DNA of 27,874 nucleotides from Phallusia fumigata (lineage: Eukaryota; Chordata; Ascidiacea; Phlebobranchia; Ascidiidae). Below are positions 18,101-25,590 of this stretch, piece after piece (position 1 is the stretch's first letter; every line of letters starts with the position of its first letter). The notes below the pieces were generated by a model. That model was not told the DNA's origin, did no database searches, and worked only from the letters and a program-made list of their open reading frames with translations. The stretch lies in NCBI GenBank assembly GCA_008931825.1, contig QXVZ01034224.1:1-27874 (forward strand), given 5' to 3'. The position numbers were made by a program, and so were the translations under genes.

Positions 18101-20831
18101 GACCTTGACCCGACCTTGGCTGAGAGAAGGGTGAGTTTGTCTGCCGGATAACAACTCGTTTCGTAGGCTTGGCGTGAAATGGTATTTTCCAGTCAACTCT
18201 TTCGTTTTTAACCAGTTTGTTTCTATTTTTGTACGTTGAACAGTGGGCCTATTTTGATAGATCTGAGGGCATTATTGTTTTCATTTCTGGAATACTTAGA
18301 ATGTTTTTGGTATATCCTTTCCTTATGTTTATGGTGAATATTTTTATTTTTTCAGGACTTCGTCATGGTGAGTGGTTGATTGATTCTGGAACGAAATTAT
18401 CTTTATTAACCTGACTAAATCGATTGCTTTTTTTCATGTTATGTTATCGCTGTCATTCAACGACCAAACCAACAGGGTGTAAGTATATGTGTGAACGTTC
18501 TGTCGACTGTTTTTTAAAGTTTAGTTGGTATTTGTGGGTCCCCTTCAACTAAGGGGACACATATTGTTTTCATTGTTGGTCGAATTTGTAATTACTCGTT
18601 AAGTTTACATTTTTATCACTAAAAATAAGTTTACGAATAATTAGTTTACATTTTCGTACTAATTTCGCTTTGTTCGTTTTTAACAAAACTTTTTTTGTTT
18701 TTGTTTTCTGTCGGTGTCTTGGAAACTAATGACGACATCGCTTTAGTATGTAAGTATTATTATTATTTTTTATTCAAGGCTTAACTAATGCAGTAAAAAC
18801 AAACCCGAAAAATTTTTTTTGAACTTCAATGTGATTTAAGTGCTTTTTTGGTTGGTACATTTACCAGTTTTTCTCAAAACACGTAGGAATGCATCTTTTG
18901 CCAACGTAAATATTTGATTTTTTAACCCTGTTTAGACGGTGGCCTTGTGTGTATTTACCACTCTCCCATCTTTGACTTACTAAGGATAACGCCAAGAGCT
19001 GTTCCCATAACCAGAACACAGAGACAGCATAGTTTTGTGTAAATGTTGATGTTGGATTTGAACCCCAAATACCAAACAATTTTACCCAGCCCGACATTCC
19101 TGCCCTGTCTTCGTATTTTGGCATTACTTCCTTGTTTCCGCAATTTATCCTTACTCCCTTTTTTCCGCAAATCTGACGTAACTCCTGAATTTTTCCTCAG
19201 ACCGCATTGCACTGGGCCGCGAAGAAGGGCAACATAGACATGGTGAACATGCTACTGGATCAAAAGATCGACGTTAACGCTAGATCAGTGAGTTTCTACG
19301 GAAATAATAAGTTATGACATGATACTGTGGAATTGAAATAACGTATTTGGGACAATTTTGTGAACTTTGTAGAACGAAAAATATGTTAAAAAATCATAAA
19401 ACATCTCTGTCTGTATTATTTTCTGTCAACATATCTATTGTTGCTGTGTTTTAAACTAACTCCATTTTATTATTTTTTCATGTAATCGTGGACACCAACA
19501 GAACGGAGTGAGTATGATCTGTTACTTTCAGTTTTTATGTTGTCTACAAAAACTGTCGGTTTGTTTGGTAGTACAAATAAAATCAGTATAAATCTGGATT
19601 TTTTACCCATCCAGGCATTCAATGTTATTCCTCTTCTAGACCCTAATGCCTCTAAGCGTGGCGTTTTTGTCCGCAGAACAAAACGTAGCTAAAAATATCA
19701 AAACCTGCGATGTTTTTGCAGTAATTGTGTGCATACGTTTTTCTCATAACGTCATCTTGTTGTATGATTGCTGATCAGTGTATAGCATGATTCATAATAT
19801 CACGAAACTAGGAAGAACAAAATGCACATTTTAATCGCTTCCGTTATGTATTTCTACATGTGCTAACCACCGTTTTACCTTAAACTCCAGGGTTACACAC
19901 CTTTACATCTAGCTGCTATACATGGTCACGAGCACATCATATCTCATCTACTTGAATATGGTTAGTACTGTGCTTTAGATGGGTTAAACACATTGTGAAA
20001 TCTAAATCCTCATAATTCGGCGACTACTTTTCTGTTCAGTTGACAAAAAGCAAGAAATATTACAAATACCGCAGTTAAAACAAGTTCGTTTATAAATGTC
20101 TCATTTTAGCAACGTCTGTTCCTTATTCAAATAGAACCGCAAAGTGTACACGATGTTTTGGAATTCAACTATTTCCTCGAACGCAAATCTTTAAAGTTTC
20201 GTTTGTTTCAATTTTCTTGCTCAGAAAAGGGTGTGGTTTTGCATCTTATCCTAAGATCGTATTGGAACGTAATTGTCCTTTGCACCATACCTCAGAAATT
20301 CATCCAGTCCACTTTGCGTTTGTAGAAGCCGACCCCACTATCCGGGACTACAGCGGCCGACAAGCGATCCACTATCTCAAGTCCCTCTCCCTGCCACTTC
20401 AAAGTAAGCGTCCCTCTGCCGCCCCCTGGAAATTTCACGCCTTTTCCGGTACCGATTACGGCCACACGGTGGCGCAAGACACGCATGCGGCGCTCTGCGG
20501 CAAAAATAAGAAAAACAAACGCTCCAGCATGGCATGGGAAACCCCCTTAACCCCCACTGAAAAGGAGGCTGAGGCCCCAGCCGCGGAGGGGCTTGAGCGA
20601 ACGAGTAGCTCGGGGTCTAGGGAGCGAAATGGGTCCACCAGCGAACCCAGGGGGGTCAAAGTTTCACGTAAAGAGTCGATGCTTAGGGGAATGGGTTTGA
20701 GGAGGAGGCCGTCCCAGCGGAAGTCGAAAAACGGGGACGGGGCTGAGAAAGCTTTTGTCCCCAACCCCACTGTGAAACCAGTGATAAGCGCCCCCCTCAT
20801 GTGGAAGCCCGCCGGCCCCAAACACAAATAA
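6056..20831 (+). CDS. SOWAH: SOWAH (sosondowah) ankyrin-repeat protein, 15 exons, about 594 residues
   Basis: The CDS joins 6056-6176, 6739-6800, 8151-8307, 9042-9422, 9718-9848, 10326-10424, 17756-17800, 18029-18130, 18356-18367, 18476-18478, 18747-18749, 19201-19287, 19502-19507, 19891-19960 and 20326-20831; all junctions are GT-AG and all phases agree. Residues 1 to about 75 are the SOWAH N-terminal (winged-helix-like) domain, with FIIAHGGKVKN and KYVQLKKKYR. Residues about 80-330 form a Pro/Ser/Lys-rich disordered linker. About 333-440 hold ankyrin repeats (LDPNDKLW, GYTALHWAAKKGN, GGYTPLHLAAIHGHE, IRDYSGRQAIHYL). The rest is a basic Ser/Arg-rich tail. Family members are intracellular ankyrin proteins of poorly known biochemical role, so no partner is claimed. 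Exons could be missing from the 7.3-kb intron 6. The 3' end may have alternatives (see 24015-25750). Confidence 0.88.
6739..6800 (+). CDS. SOWAH: SOWAH exon 2
   Basis: 62 nt, phase 1 in and 0 out. Encodes DVARQKFKECVNTVAVVKTE followed by N, then GTAAGT. This is the conserved FK-x-VN-x-VA-x-V helix and strand of the SOWAH N-terminal domain. Confidence 0.88.
8151..8307 (+). CDS. SOWAH: SOWAH exon 3: end of N-terminal domain and Ser-rich linker
   Basis: 157 nt, phase 0 in and 1 out. It opens GDKYVQLKKKYR, the closing strand of the SOWAH domain, then becomes Ser/Thr-rich (SLSSSVSSVNS). The donor is GTAAAA; an internal TCG/GTAAAC is a possible in-frame alternative donor. Confidence 0.85.
9042..9422 (+). 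CDS. SOWAH: SOWAH exon 4: proline-rich linker
   Basis: 381 nt, phase 1 in and out, so it can be skipped without a frameshift. It encodes a low-complexity Pro/Lys/Thr linker (EAPPLHQTPPETYDNV, KTSPKKQAPKPQDP) with no fold visible. The ATG-started ORF overlapping it in another frame is an artefact of the CCC-rich composition. Confidence 0.8.
9718..9848 (+). CDS. SOWAH: SOWAH exon 5: basic linker
   Basis: 131 nt, phase 1 in and 0 out. Encodes GPPAQSRPSGAKTD, a stretch with APRRKKTKERKE (possible nuclear-localisation-like basic cluster, inferred) and PPSPSLEH, then GTAAGA. Confidence 0.8.
10326..10424 (+). CDS. SOWAH: SOWAH exon 6: linker
   Basis: 99 nt, phase 0 in and out. Encodes RIPSSVDRTKAGLQALATEQ followed by GRINRNRPISLMQ, with donor GTAAGT. 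The acceptor TTGCCAG was chosen over the overlapping AG two bases later because only it keeps the frame. Confidence 0.75.
11332..13784. repeat. 1.2-kb direct duplication joined by a single N (probable unmerged alleles)
   Basis: Bases 11332-12531 and 12533-13784 are near-copies throughout. They differ by scattered substitutions and small indels, for example about 25 extra bases in the second copy near 12700. The first copy ends exactly before N at 12532 and the second begins exactly after it. That coincidence is expected if two haplotype contigs were placed end to end. Confidence 0.85.
14770..14900 (+). promoter_or_regulatory. Promoter-like cluster: CLEAR-type E-box and two CREs
   Basis: The palindrome GTCACGTGAC lies at 14778-14787, and full CRE palindromes TGACGTCA at 14806-14813 and 14873-14880, with a further TGACGT at 14895-14900. 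The block is much richer in CpG than the surrounding intron. It could be an internal promoter, for example for a transcript with the 80-codon ORF or for a shorter SOWAH form; expression is not shown. Confidence 0.45.
14982..15224 (+). CDS. Possible small single-pass membrane protein (80 residues)
   Basis: The ORF opens MTDYPSKRRGILASKK, a basic cytoplasmic-type start. A clear membrane segment follows (LALFVPVVVVCWSALVLGL), then about 40 residues with two cysteines, ending CKLLRRD-stop. The internal ATG at 14982 (AAAATGA) is preferred to 14805 because the upstream part overlaps the CRE cluster and has no recognisable content. No family is recognised. It lies on the sense strand inside SOWAH intron 6. 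The CpG-containing composition makes long chance ORFs easier, so this stays tentative. Confidence 0.35.
   Translation: MTDYPSKRRGILASKKTLALFVPVVVVCWSALVLGLVCLAEHSRALLPSSALLQEFYFSDSGRKVALICREGACKLLRRD
16267..16665 (+). other. 133-codon open stretch without a clear start
   Basis: It is open from just after TAG (16264-16266) to a stop at 16663-16665. The translation has a mixed, protein-like composition with several cysteines (CKLNKRYNPAKCGFGVAIDL, VVDFCPNLNVEFVVDLQY). No splice acceptor or family match is seen and ATG 16456 would use only the second half. It could be a decayed exon or chance. Confidence 0.2.
17756..17800 (+). CDS. SOWAH: SOWAH exon 7 (45 nt)
   Basis: The acceptor GTCTCAG and donor GTGAGT flank 15 codons (GEAEDDQERGSAPIC), phase 0 in and out. 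It lies at the short spacing typical of the following exons and leads directly into the first ankyrin repeat. It is acidic, unlike the linker before it. Confidence 0.75.
18029..18130 (+). CDS. SOWAH: SOWAH exon 8: first ankyrin repeat
   Basis: 102 nt, phase 0 both sides. Encodes LDPNDKLWIVKSAQANMVEM and continues RKLLDLDPTLAERR. This matches the SOWAH pattern LDP-x-EHEW...LL...P-x-L-x-RR that precedes DFxxG. The donor is GTGAGT. Confidence 0.9.
18356..18367 (+). CDS. SOWAH: SOWAH exon 9: 12-nt microexon (DFVM)
   Basis: TTTTTTCAG/GACTTCGTCATG/GTGAGT. The four codons DFVM are exactly the residues expected after RR (human SOWAHC has RRDFIT at this place). Phase 0 in and out. Confidence 0.85.
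18476..18478 (+). CDS. SOWAH: SOWAH exon 10: 3-nt microexon (Gly)
   Basis: CCAACAG/GGT/GTAAGT. A single Gly codon is flanked by a usable acceptor and a strong donor. The family has an invariant Gly here (DFxxG). No other GT-AG arrangement in 18368-19200 that I could find supplies this residue. Confidence 0.7.
18747..18749 (+). CDS. SOWAH: SOWAH exon 11: 3-nt microexon (Tyr)
   Basis: CGCTTTAG/TAT/GTAAGT. A single Tyr codon takes the place of the aromatic residue between Gly and TALHW in the family. Together with exon 10 it restores the exact ankyrin spacing. Confidence 0.7.
19201..19287 (+). CDS. SOWAH: SOWAH exon 12: second ankyrin repeat
   Basis: 87 nt, phase 0 both sides, acceptor TTTTTCCTCAG, donor GTGAGT. 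Encodes TALHWAAKKGNIDMVNMLLD then QKIDVNARS. TALHWAAK-x-G is the SOWAH signature repeat. Confidence 0.92.
19502..19507 (+). CDS. SOWAH: SOWAH exon 13: 6-nt microexon (Asn-Gly)
   Basis: ACCAACAG/AACGGA/GTGAGT, phase 0 both sides. NG fills the two positions between NARS and GYTPLH; the human protein reads TSGGYTALH there, so the length is right only with this exon included. Confidence 0.75.
19891..19960 (+). CDS. SOWAH: SOWAH exon 14: third ankyrin repeat
   Basis: 70 nt, phase 0 in and 1 out. Encodes GYTPLHLAAIHGHEHIISHL then LEY plus one base, donor GTTAGT. It is a consensus ankyrin repeat (TPLHLAA-x-HGH). Confidence 0.9.
20326..20831 (+). CDS. SOWAH: SOWAH exon 15: end of repeats and basic C-terminal tail
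   Basis: 506 nt to a TAA at 20829-20831. After GTTTGTAG it completes Glu and reads EADPTIRDYSGRQAIHYLKS, closing the third repeat (LLEYEADPTIRD, ideal ankyrin spacing) and starting a half repeat. Then comes a long tail rich in Ser, Arg, Lys and Pro (VSRKESMLRGMGLRRRPSQR, KPVISAPLMWKPAG). Codons are distinctly GC-richer than the introns. Two upstream acceptors (exon starts 20296 and 20308) are also in frame and would add 10 or 6 residues. An internal CAAA/GTAAGC at 20404 could be an alternative donor. No AATAAA lies close downstream. Confidence 0.85.
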
Positions 20832-21589
20832 CTCCCCTTAATTTGTCCCGAAAATTCAACTTTTAATCCGTGCAATCCTAAAAATGTGGCAGTATAATTA
20901 GGCGAAAATTCTCATATTTTTAGTTTGCTTTATTATTTTTAGCGGTGTTGTGTTGACAACAGCGTTTTCAATCCTGTAACATCTGCCGGTAGCAACTCAC
21001 AATCTAACCGAAACTAACCTGTAACTTTGGGTGGCGCTATTTTAATATGGCACCTTTTTCTAACCATTTGATACTATTATTATTTTGCTACTGTACCTTA
21101 CCGTTATGGTAAACCACCGCTGTTTCTGAGATTTTGTTTCTGCTAATAATGGCACTTTGGCAAAATCGTCAGTTTTTTACTTCATTTCACGAATTTGCTT
21201 AAAAATTTTTCGAAATATTCTAGATTCAGAATTTACATTTTGAGAAAACCTTTTTAGTTTTCTACGACTAAAGCGAAAGCAACATTTGTTTTTTTGCCAA
21301 TTGTAGGACTGATATTAATGGTAAAACAATCCAAACCTGGCAAATTTAACTTTGGTGCCAATTTTCATCGCAAGTCTTTATCTTTACTCATCATATATAA
21401 TTCAACCACTGTTAAAAGCACACACACACACATTCCACAAATATTTGTAATCGATTCTGTAGCTTCTAATATTTTATATCCCCCTTAATCTTCTTAGATG
21501 TAAAAATTTGTATATACCCGACACTCTTATCTTTATTGATTCACTTAATTCAAATATTCTCCCTTTACTCGTTCCTTGACCGAGCCAAA

Positions 21590-21815
21590 CGAGCTGATTG
21601 GCTAGAGCATTCACGTGATTTACAAAATATAATTGCTCATTGGCTGCGGCTTGAACGCAGCGCCCTCCCATTGGTCGAAACATTACTTAATACTGGGCGT
21701 GGCAGGGGCGTTTTTATTTTTGCCACTTATTGCGTCATAACAAAGCAATTTCGGTCTGCTTGTGAGCGAAGTTTATCAATTGTGACGTCATTTCACGCAC
21801 CACGTGACCGCCTGC
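21590..21815. promoter_or_regulatory. Promoter-like cluster: three inverted CCAAT boxes, CACCC/GC box, CRE, E-box
   Basis: ATTGG occurs at 21597, 21639 and 21670 (two followed by C, as in NF-Y sites), spaced 42 and 31 bases apart. GGGCGTGGC follows at 21695-21703, TGACGTCA at 21783-21790 and CACGTGAC at 21801-21808. Order and density resemble a CpG-type housekeeping promoter. The direction is not fixed; the next candidate coding exons downstream are on the plus strand at 24015. Confidence 0.5.
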
Positions 21816-23487
21816 GCACTGAAGCATGACAATCGACGCATTATTATTATTTTATTTTGGTGATCGAAAAGCATTGTTTCCCCCACACACACGTGCGAGG
21901 AAGTTTCATGCATGCCACCATTACAACATTTTGTTTAATTTTATGTCATTTTCACATTTCACGCGGTTTAAGTTCATTAAAAATTAAATGTAACATGATT
22001 AATCACTCTCACCACAAAAAGACACGCATTTAGCCCCGCTCTGTATATTACAGATAAATCGATTTGCTAAAACCTGACATGTCTTACTGTAAAAAAATCA
22101 GGTTTTTCATGTACGAACGATAAATCGCCCCGGAGTACGTCATAATGACGTCACTCTAGTCATAACCTAGAGTTGCTGTGTGTATAACATACCGACTATG
22201 TAAGTAATGCCTTCATTTGTACAAAGTTTTGCTCATTAATAATCAAGACTTTATCACAACGACAAAAGTATTTCTTTTATGTTCTGCTAATATGATCGTT
22301 AAGAAGGTTTCAAGTAAATCAAAACATTTTTTTTTGTGCAAACCACTTGACAAACTTTTATTTGCTTAACCTTAACTAACATTCCTCATGTATAGTTAGG
22401 TTGCCAACTGATCCACAAATCTTTTTGACAACTCCCGTTTAAATACTTTTTTAAGTCAAAATTTCATTCTATTTCAGCCTGTTTTTTCAACATCTAAGAC
22501 TAAATTCGCACCTAGCCTATTTTGCTTCGTTTAAATTATGAATTTCTGGTGCGTTTCAACAAACAAAATTGGTTAAAAAATAGTAATTGCATCACTTTTA
22601 GAATTTTCGCTATTAAGAACGTCCGTAACTGCGCGCTATTTAATAATTTCACCTTACTACAATTGAATATTTTATCTGAATTTTGCAAAGCTTTCGTAAA
22701 AAAAGTTGATTACAATATTACGTGCGGCCCTTATAATCGTTTGGATGACGTTTCAGTTAAACAACAACAACTTCCCACAAATACAAAATCCCTGCCACGC
22801 ACTGTGTATTTTGTTTCATTTCATTCTGTTGTTGCATTTGTTTGTGCGTGTTTTGTTTTTCACGTGTATGGCTTGCAATACAACAAGAAACAAACGCATG
22901 ATGGTGCCGTTTCTAAGTTCGCAAATGCCGAGGTGAAGATCAAAAACTGCATGGCGGCATTTTAACAAGCAGCTAGATGGCTTAACGTGTGCCTGGTGAA
23001 AAAAGGGAATTTCAGTTGTTTGGTATTTGCTTTTTTCGTTCAAACAAAATCACTATCATCGTCTAGTGTTTGTGATGATTGGTTGGGATATAGTAGAGGT
23101 GCTATGATGGCTTAACATACTTGGAATCTTGCGACTAACACAACTACTAACGTAAACGACACTAATTTGACAACAGGTTTACTATCTTTTAGTCATGTGC
23201 CTGAGTAGGTAAAAACATCGCATAATGAATTTTGCCACCGGAAAACCAAGCAAATTTTTGTACTTGTCAAAACGGTTGATTTCAACCAAGTATAAGACAG
23301 TTAAACTTGTTTTGGGTATTTTTTATTGTTGTTTCTTGCCATCCCAACCTTTTGTGACAGTTTCCCCCTCGAAGTTCGCTTTATTCTGGTCGGGATAAAG
23401 TGGTCACGTTAGGGAGGGTGTTGCTGATGATTGGCTGAGTTTCACTTATGAGCCATTCAAACATGTGCCAGAGAGCTTGTACATTGT

Positions 23488-23578
23488 GAATACATTTTAA
23501 TGCAAATGTTTAAACAATCGCTGCTGTCATCATCAGTGAAAAATGCAAATATTTAAACGTTTGCATTAAAATGTATTC
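23488..23578. repeat. Long near-perfect hairpin
   Basis: Arms 23488-23514 and 23552-23578 are inverted copies over 27 bases with one mismatch (core TACATTTTAATGCAAA), with a 37-base loop. It may be a short foldback element or a structured RNA; no gene overlaps it. Confidence 0.75.
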
Positions 23579-24014
23579 ATTGGTTATAGGTTTACTGGCA
23601 GTTATTAGGCTACTCGTCAATTCCGTCTCTTGTATCCTGCTCGTTTTAAATTTTATGATTGACATTTTTGGCAACCAACTGTACAGCCCATCTTTTCGCC
23701 CATAGACGTGCTTCGAACGGATAGTTTTTAAATAACAGGGTCTTAACATTTTGCGGTACTTTTTCTTCCATATAGATTCGTTAACTTGCGTGTTTCCCCT
23801 TGATAAACCTGGTAACAACTAACAACGGGCGGCTTCGACATTTACAATTTCCTGTATTTAAGTAGTTTTAAATATATTTGATTTTAAACATCCTGATAGG
23901 CTATAATTTGTTTTCAGTTTTAAAATCTTTTTCCCGCGGGCATTTCAATGTTGTGTGGTGACTTAACATTTCCTATCTGTGTTGGACGTTTGGTAATCCT
24001 TTGTGTAATTGCAG

Positions 24015-24053
24015 GACTCTTATTCGGTAACGAGGGAACCCAAACGTCGAAAG
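24015..24053 (+). CDS. Candidate coding exon A (alternative SOWAH 3' exon or separate gene)
   Basis: TAATTGCAG/...CGAAAG/GTGAAT, 39 nt, so it keeps phase. It is open in phase 0 (DSYSVTREPKRRK) and in phase 1 (LLFGNEGTQTSK). Phase 1 would accept the SOWAH donors after 19960 or at 20404. Confidence 0.45.
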
Positions 24054-24380
24054 GTGAATTGATTTAAAAACTTTAAAAACGCTTGTTGTCACAACTGTTG
24101 ACGAACTTAAACTCTTATTGCATACCCAAAAAGAACAGGCAAAGTTTTAATGTAAAGTTTGTTAAAATCGCGCAGTTACGCATGCCTTACAATATATAAA
24201 TAGGCCATACAACACTATGTACAAGACGGCTCTTTCGATATTGATGAGGGCTCCTTCAACAAAATGAAAACAAGCAAATAAATATTCATGTCCTGTTTAA
24301 TAAAACAAAAAATTCACCCAGTGAACCAATTCAAAAATATCGCGTTTACAAAATACAACTATTTTCAACAGATTTTGCAG

Positions 24381-24619
24381 CCGGTCTCCGTCCCCGCCTC
24401 GACTCGGTACGTAGAAATGCAGAACGACTCTCTATCGCTATTAGCGGCGGGTTCGGTTCGGTTGGTCCCCTCGTCTCGAGGTCAGCAGAGGATCTCAGCA
24501 AACCGCCCGACGCAAGCCCAAACCCCGGAAGAAGATCGGTTTGTAAACGTCACTATGACGTCATGCGAGATGACGTCATTCAACAGCATGGCTTCTACGT
24601 TGGATCGGCGTTTCTTTAA
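24381..24619 (+). CDS. Candidate exon B: terminal exon, or 26-nt internal exon
   Basis: The acceptor GATTTTGCAG is followed by a GC-rich block. Entered from exon A in phase 1 it reads AGLRPRLDSVRRNAERLSIA and continues to TAA at 24617-24619, followed by AATAAA at 24704-24709: a good terminal exon. If the donor TCG/GTACGT at 24407 is used, it is a 26-nt exon that ends in phase 0, exactly what exon C needs. A second frame is also open to 24641 (ASTRYVEMQNDSLSLL). Confidence 0.45.
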
Positions 24620-24703
24620 TTGTGGCCAAATCAATTGTTGAGCAGGGTGCTTTGATTGTCCGGCAATAATGGGACATTATTGGATTTTCTGTTAGGCAGA
24701 ATC

Positions 24704-24709
24704 AATAAA
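24704..24709 (+). terminator. Polyadenylation signal AATAAA after exon B
   Basis: A canonical hexamer 85 bases past the TAA of candidate terminal exon B, followed by T-rich sequence. Confidence 0.5.
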
Positions 24710-25077
24710 AGTTTCACTTAGTTTCCTTATTTGCTGATCAATGCGGTGAAATTTCCTTGATAACTTTCCTTCTGTATTTTTTAGTTTTAACCCTTACCAC
24801 AACACTTGTGTGTTTTCACATGATTTGTAATGGTGATGTGGTGAATTTTCTTCGTGATATCTTAATTCCTGCAAATTAGACCTAACCAATGCACAAGTTG
24901 CTTTGGATGGCAGATTTTTTATTATTTATCTTCTTATTATTTACTCTATCTGTCAGGCCTATGTAATTATTCGGTTCCACCGAAAAAATTATATTATTTT
25001 ACCTACTTTGTTTTTTTCCTAAATCTATAGATGAAAATTTGAATGTAATGCTTGTTTAACGTTTTCTGTGTTTCCAG

Positions 25078-25166
25078 TCGACGTCTAAAGACGGCAAGAA
25101 AATGTCGAAGAAAAAAAGTCGAAAAAATAAAAACGAAAGACCAAGTATAAGCATCGTCTCATTCGA
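25078..25166 (+). CDS. Candidate coding exon C (basic)
   Basis: GTGTTTCCAG/...TTCGA/GTAAGA, 89 nt. Only phase 0 is open: STSKDGKKMSKKKSRKNKNE then RPSISIVSF. It is strongly Lys/Arg-rich, then passes to a hydrophobic/Ser segment, leaving two bases for exon D. Confidence 0.55.
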
Positions 25167-25409
25167 GTAAGATTTTTACTTTTATTTTGTGATTCGAATA
25201 ACGGTCAATTTAAACATTTCTACTAATTCGCGGTATAGAAATGAGAATCATCTGTTCTGGGGAGAATTTTTCATTGCTATAATTCCAAAATTTTGCTTTC
25301 GTATTAGTTTTCACTCGTGTGCAAATATATGTGTCAAGGTAATCTTTTAACTTCAAGCTATAAATGCCATATTGTCTTAAACATTTTTGTCAGTTTTCGT
25401 TTGAATTAA

Positions 25410-25520
25410 AGGATAAAGGGGCCTAGGTGAAGCCAGAAGGGGGTGGGGGAAGGGGCCCCCAAAGATAATTTATAAAGTCCCCTTCCCAAATTTTGGGCTG
25501 GCTACGCTATTGCTTTGTTA
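25410..25520. repeat. G-rich repeat fragment
   Basis: GGGGG-T-GGGGG-AA-GGGG at about 25439-25455 is preceded by another GGGG near 25428 and followed by CCCC and TTGGGCTGGCTACGC. It has the look of a transposable-element end lying in the intron between exons C and D, and could form a G-quadruplex. Confidence 0.4.
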
Positions 25521-25590
25521 AACTCCCTGAGTCTGAATAATCAAACTACGCGTCATAAAAACACAAAATATTTTTTACTACTTTTTTTAG

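Larger units (their letters stand above)
20832..24014. other. Region after SOWAH exon 15, no certain gene
   Basis: Mostly AT-rich non-coding sequence. It contains the promoter-like cluster below, a CRE at 22146-22153 and a large hairpin near 23.5 kb. The 147-codon ORF at 22522-22965 has no splice context or family features. If exons 24015-25750 belong to their own gene, its first exon should lie here, but I could not identify it. Confidence 0.5.

Noticed and set aside
20225..20325. Acceptor TTGCTCAG at 20224 as the start of SOWAH exon 15
   Set aside because: In the required phase it reaches a TAG at 20323-20325 before the repeat residues, so it is not productive.
20456..20875. 139-codon minus-strand ORF
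   Set aside because: It lies antisense to SOWAH exon 15, whose sense frame continues directly from the ankyrin repeat; the antisense ORF follows from its GC-rich codons.
22522..22965. 147-codon plus ORF
   Set aside because: AT-rich composition, no family features, no splice or start context; likely chance.
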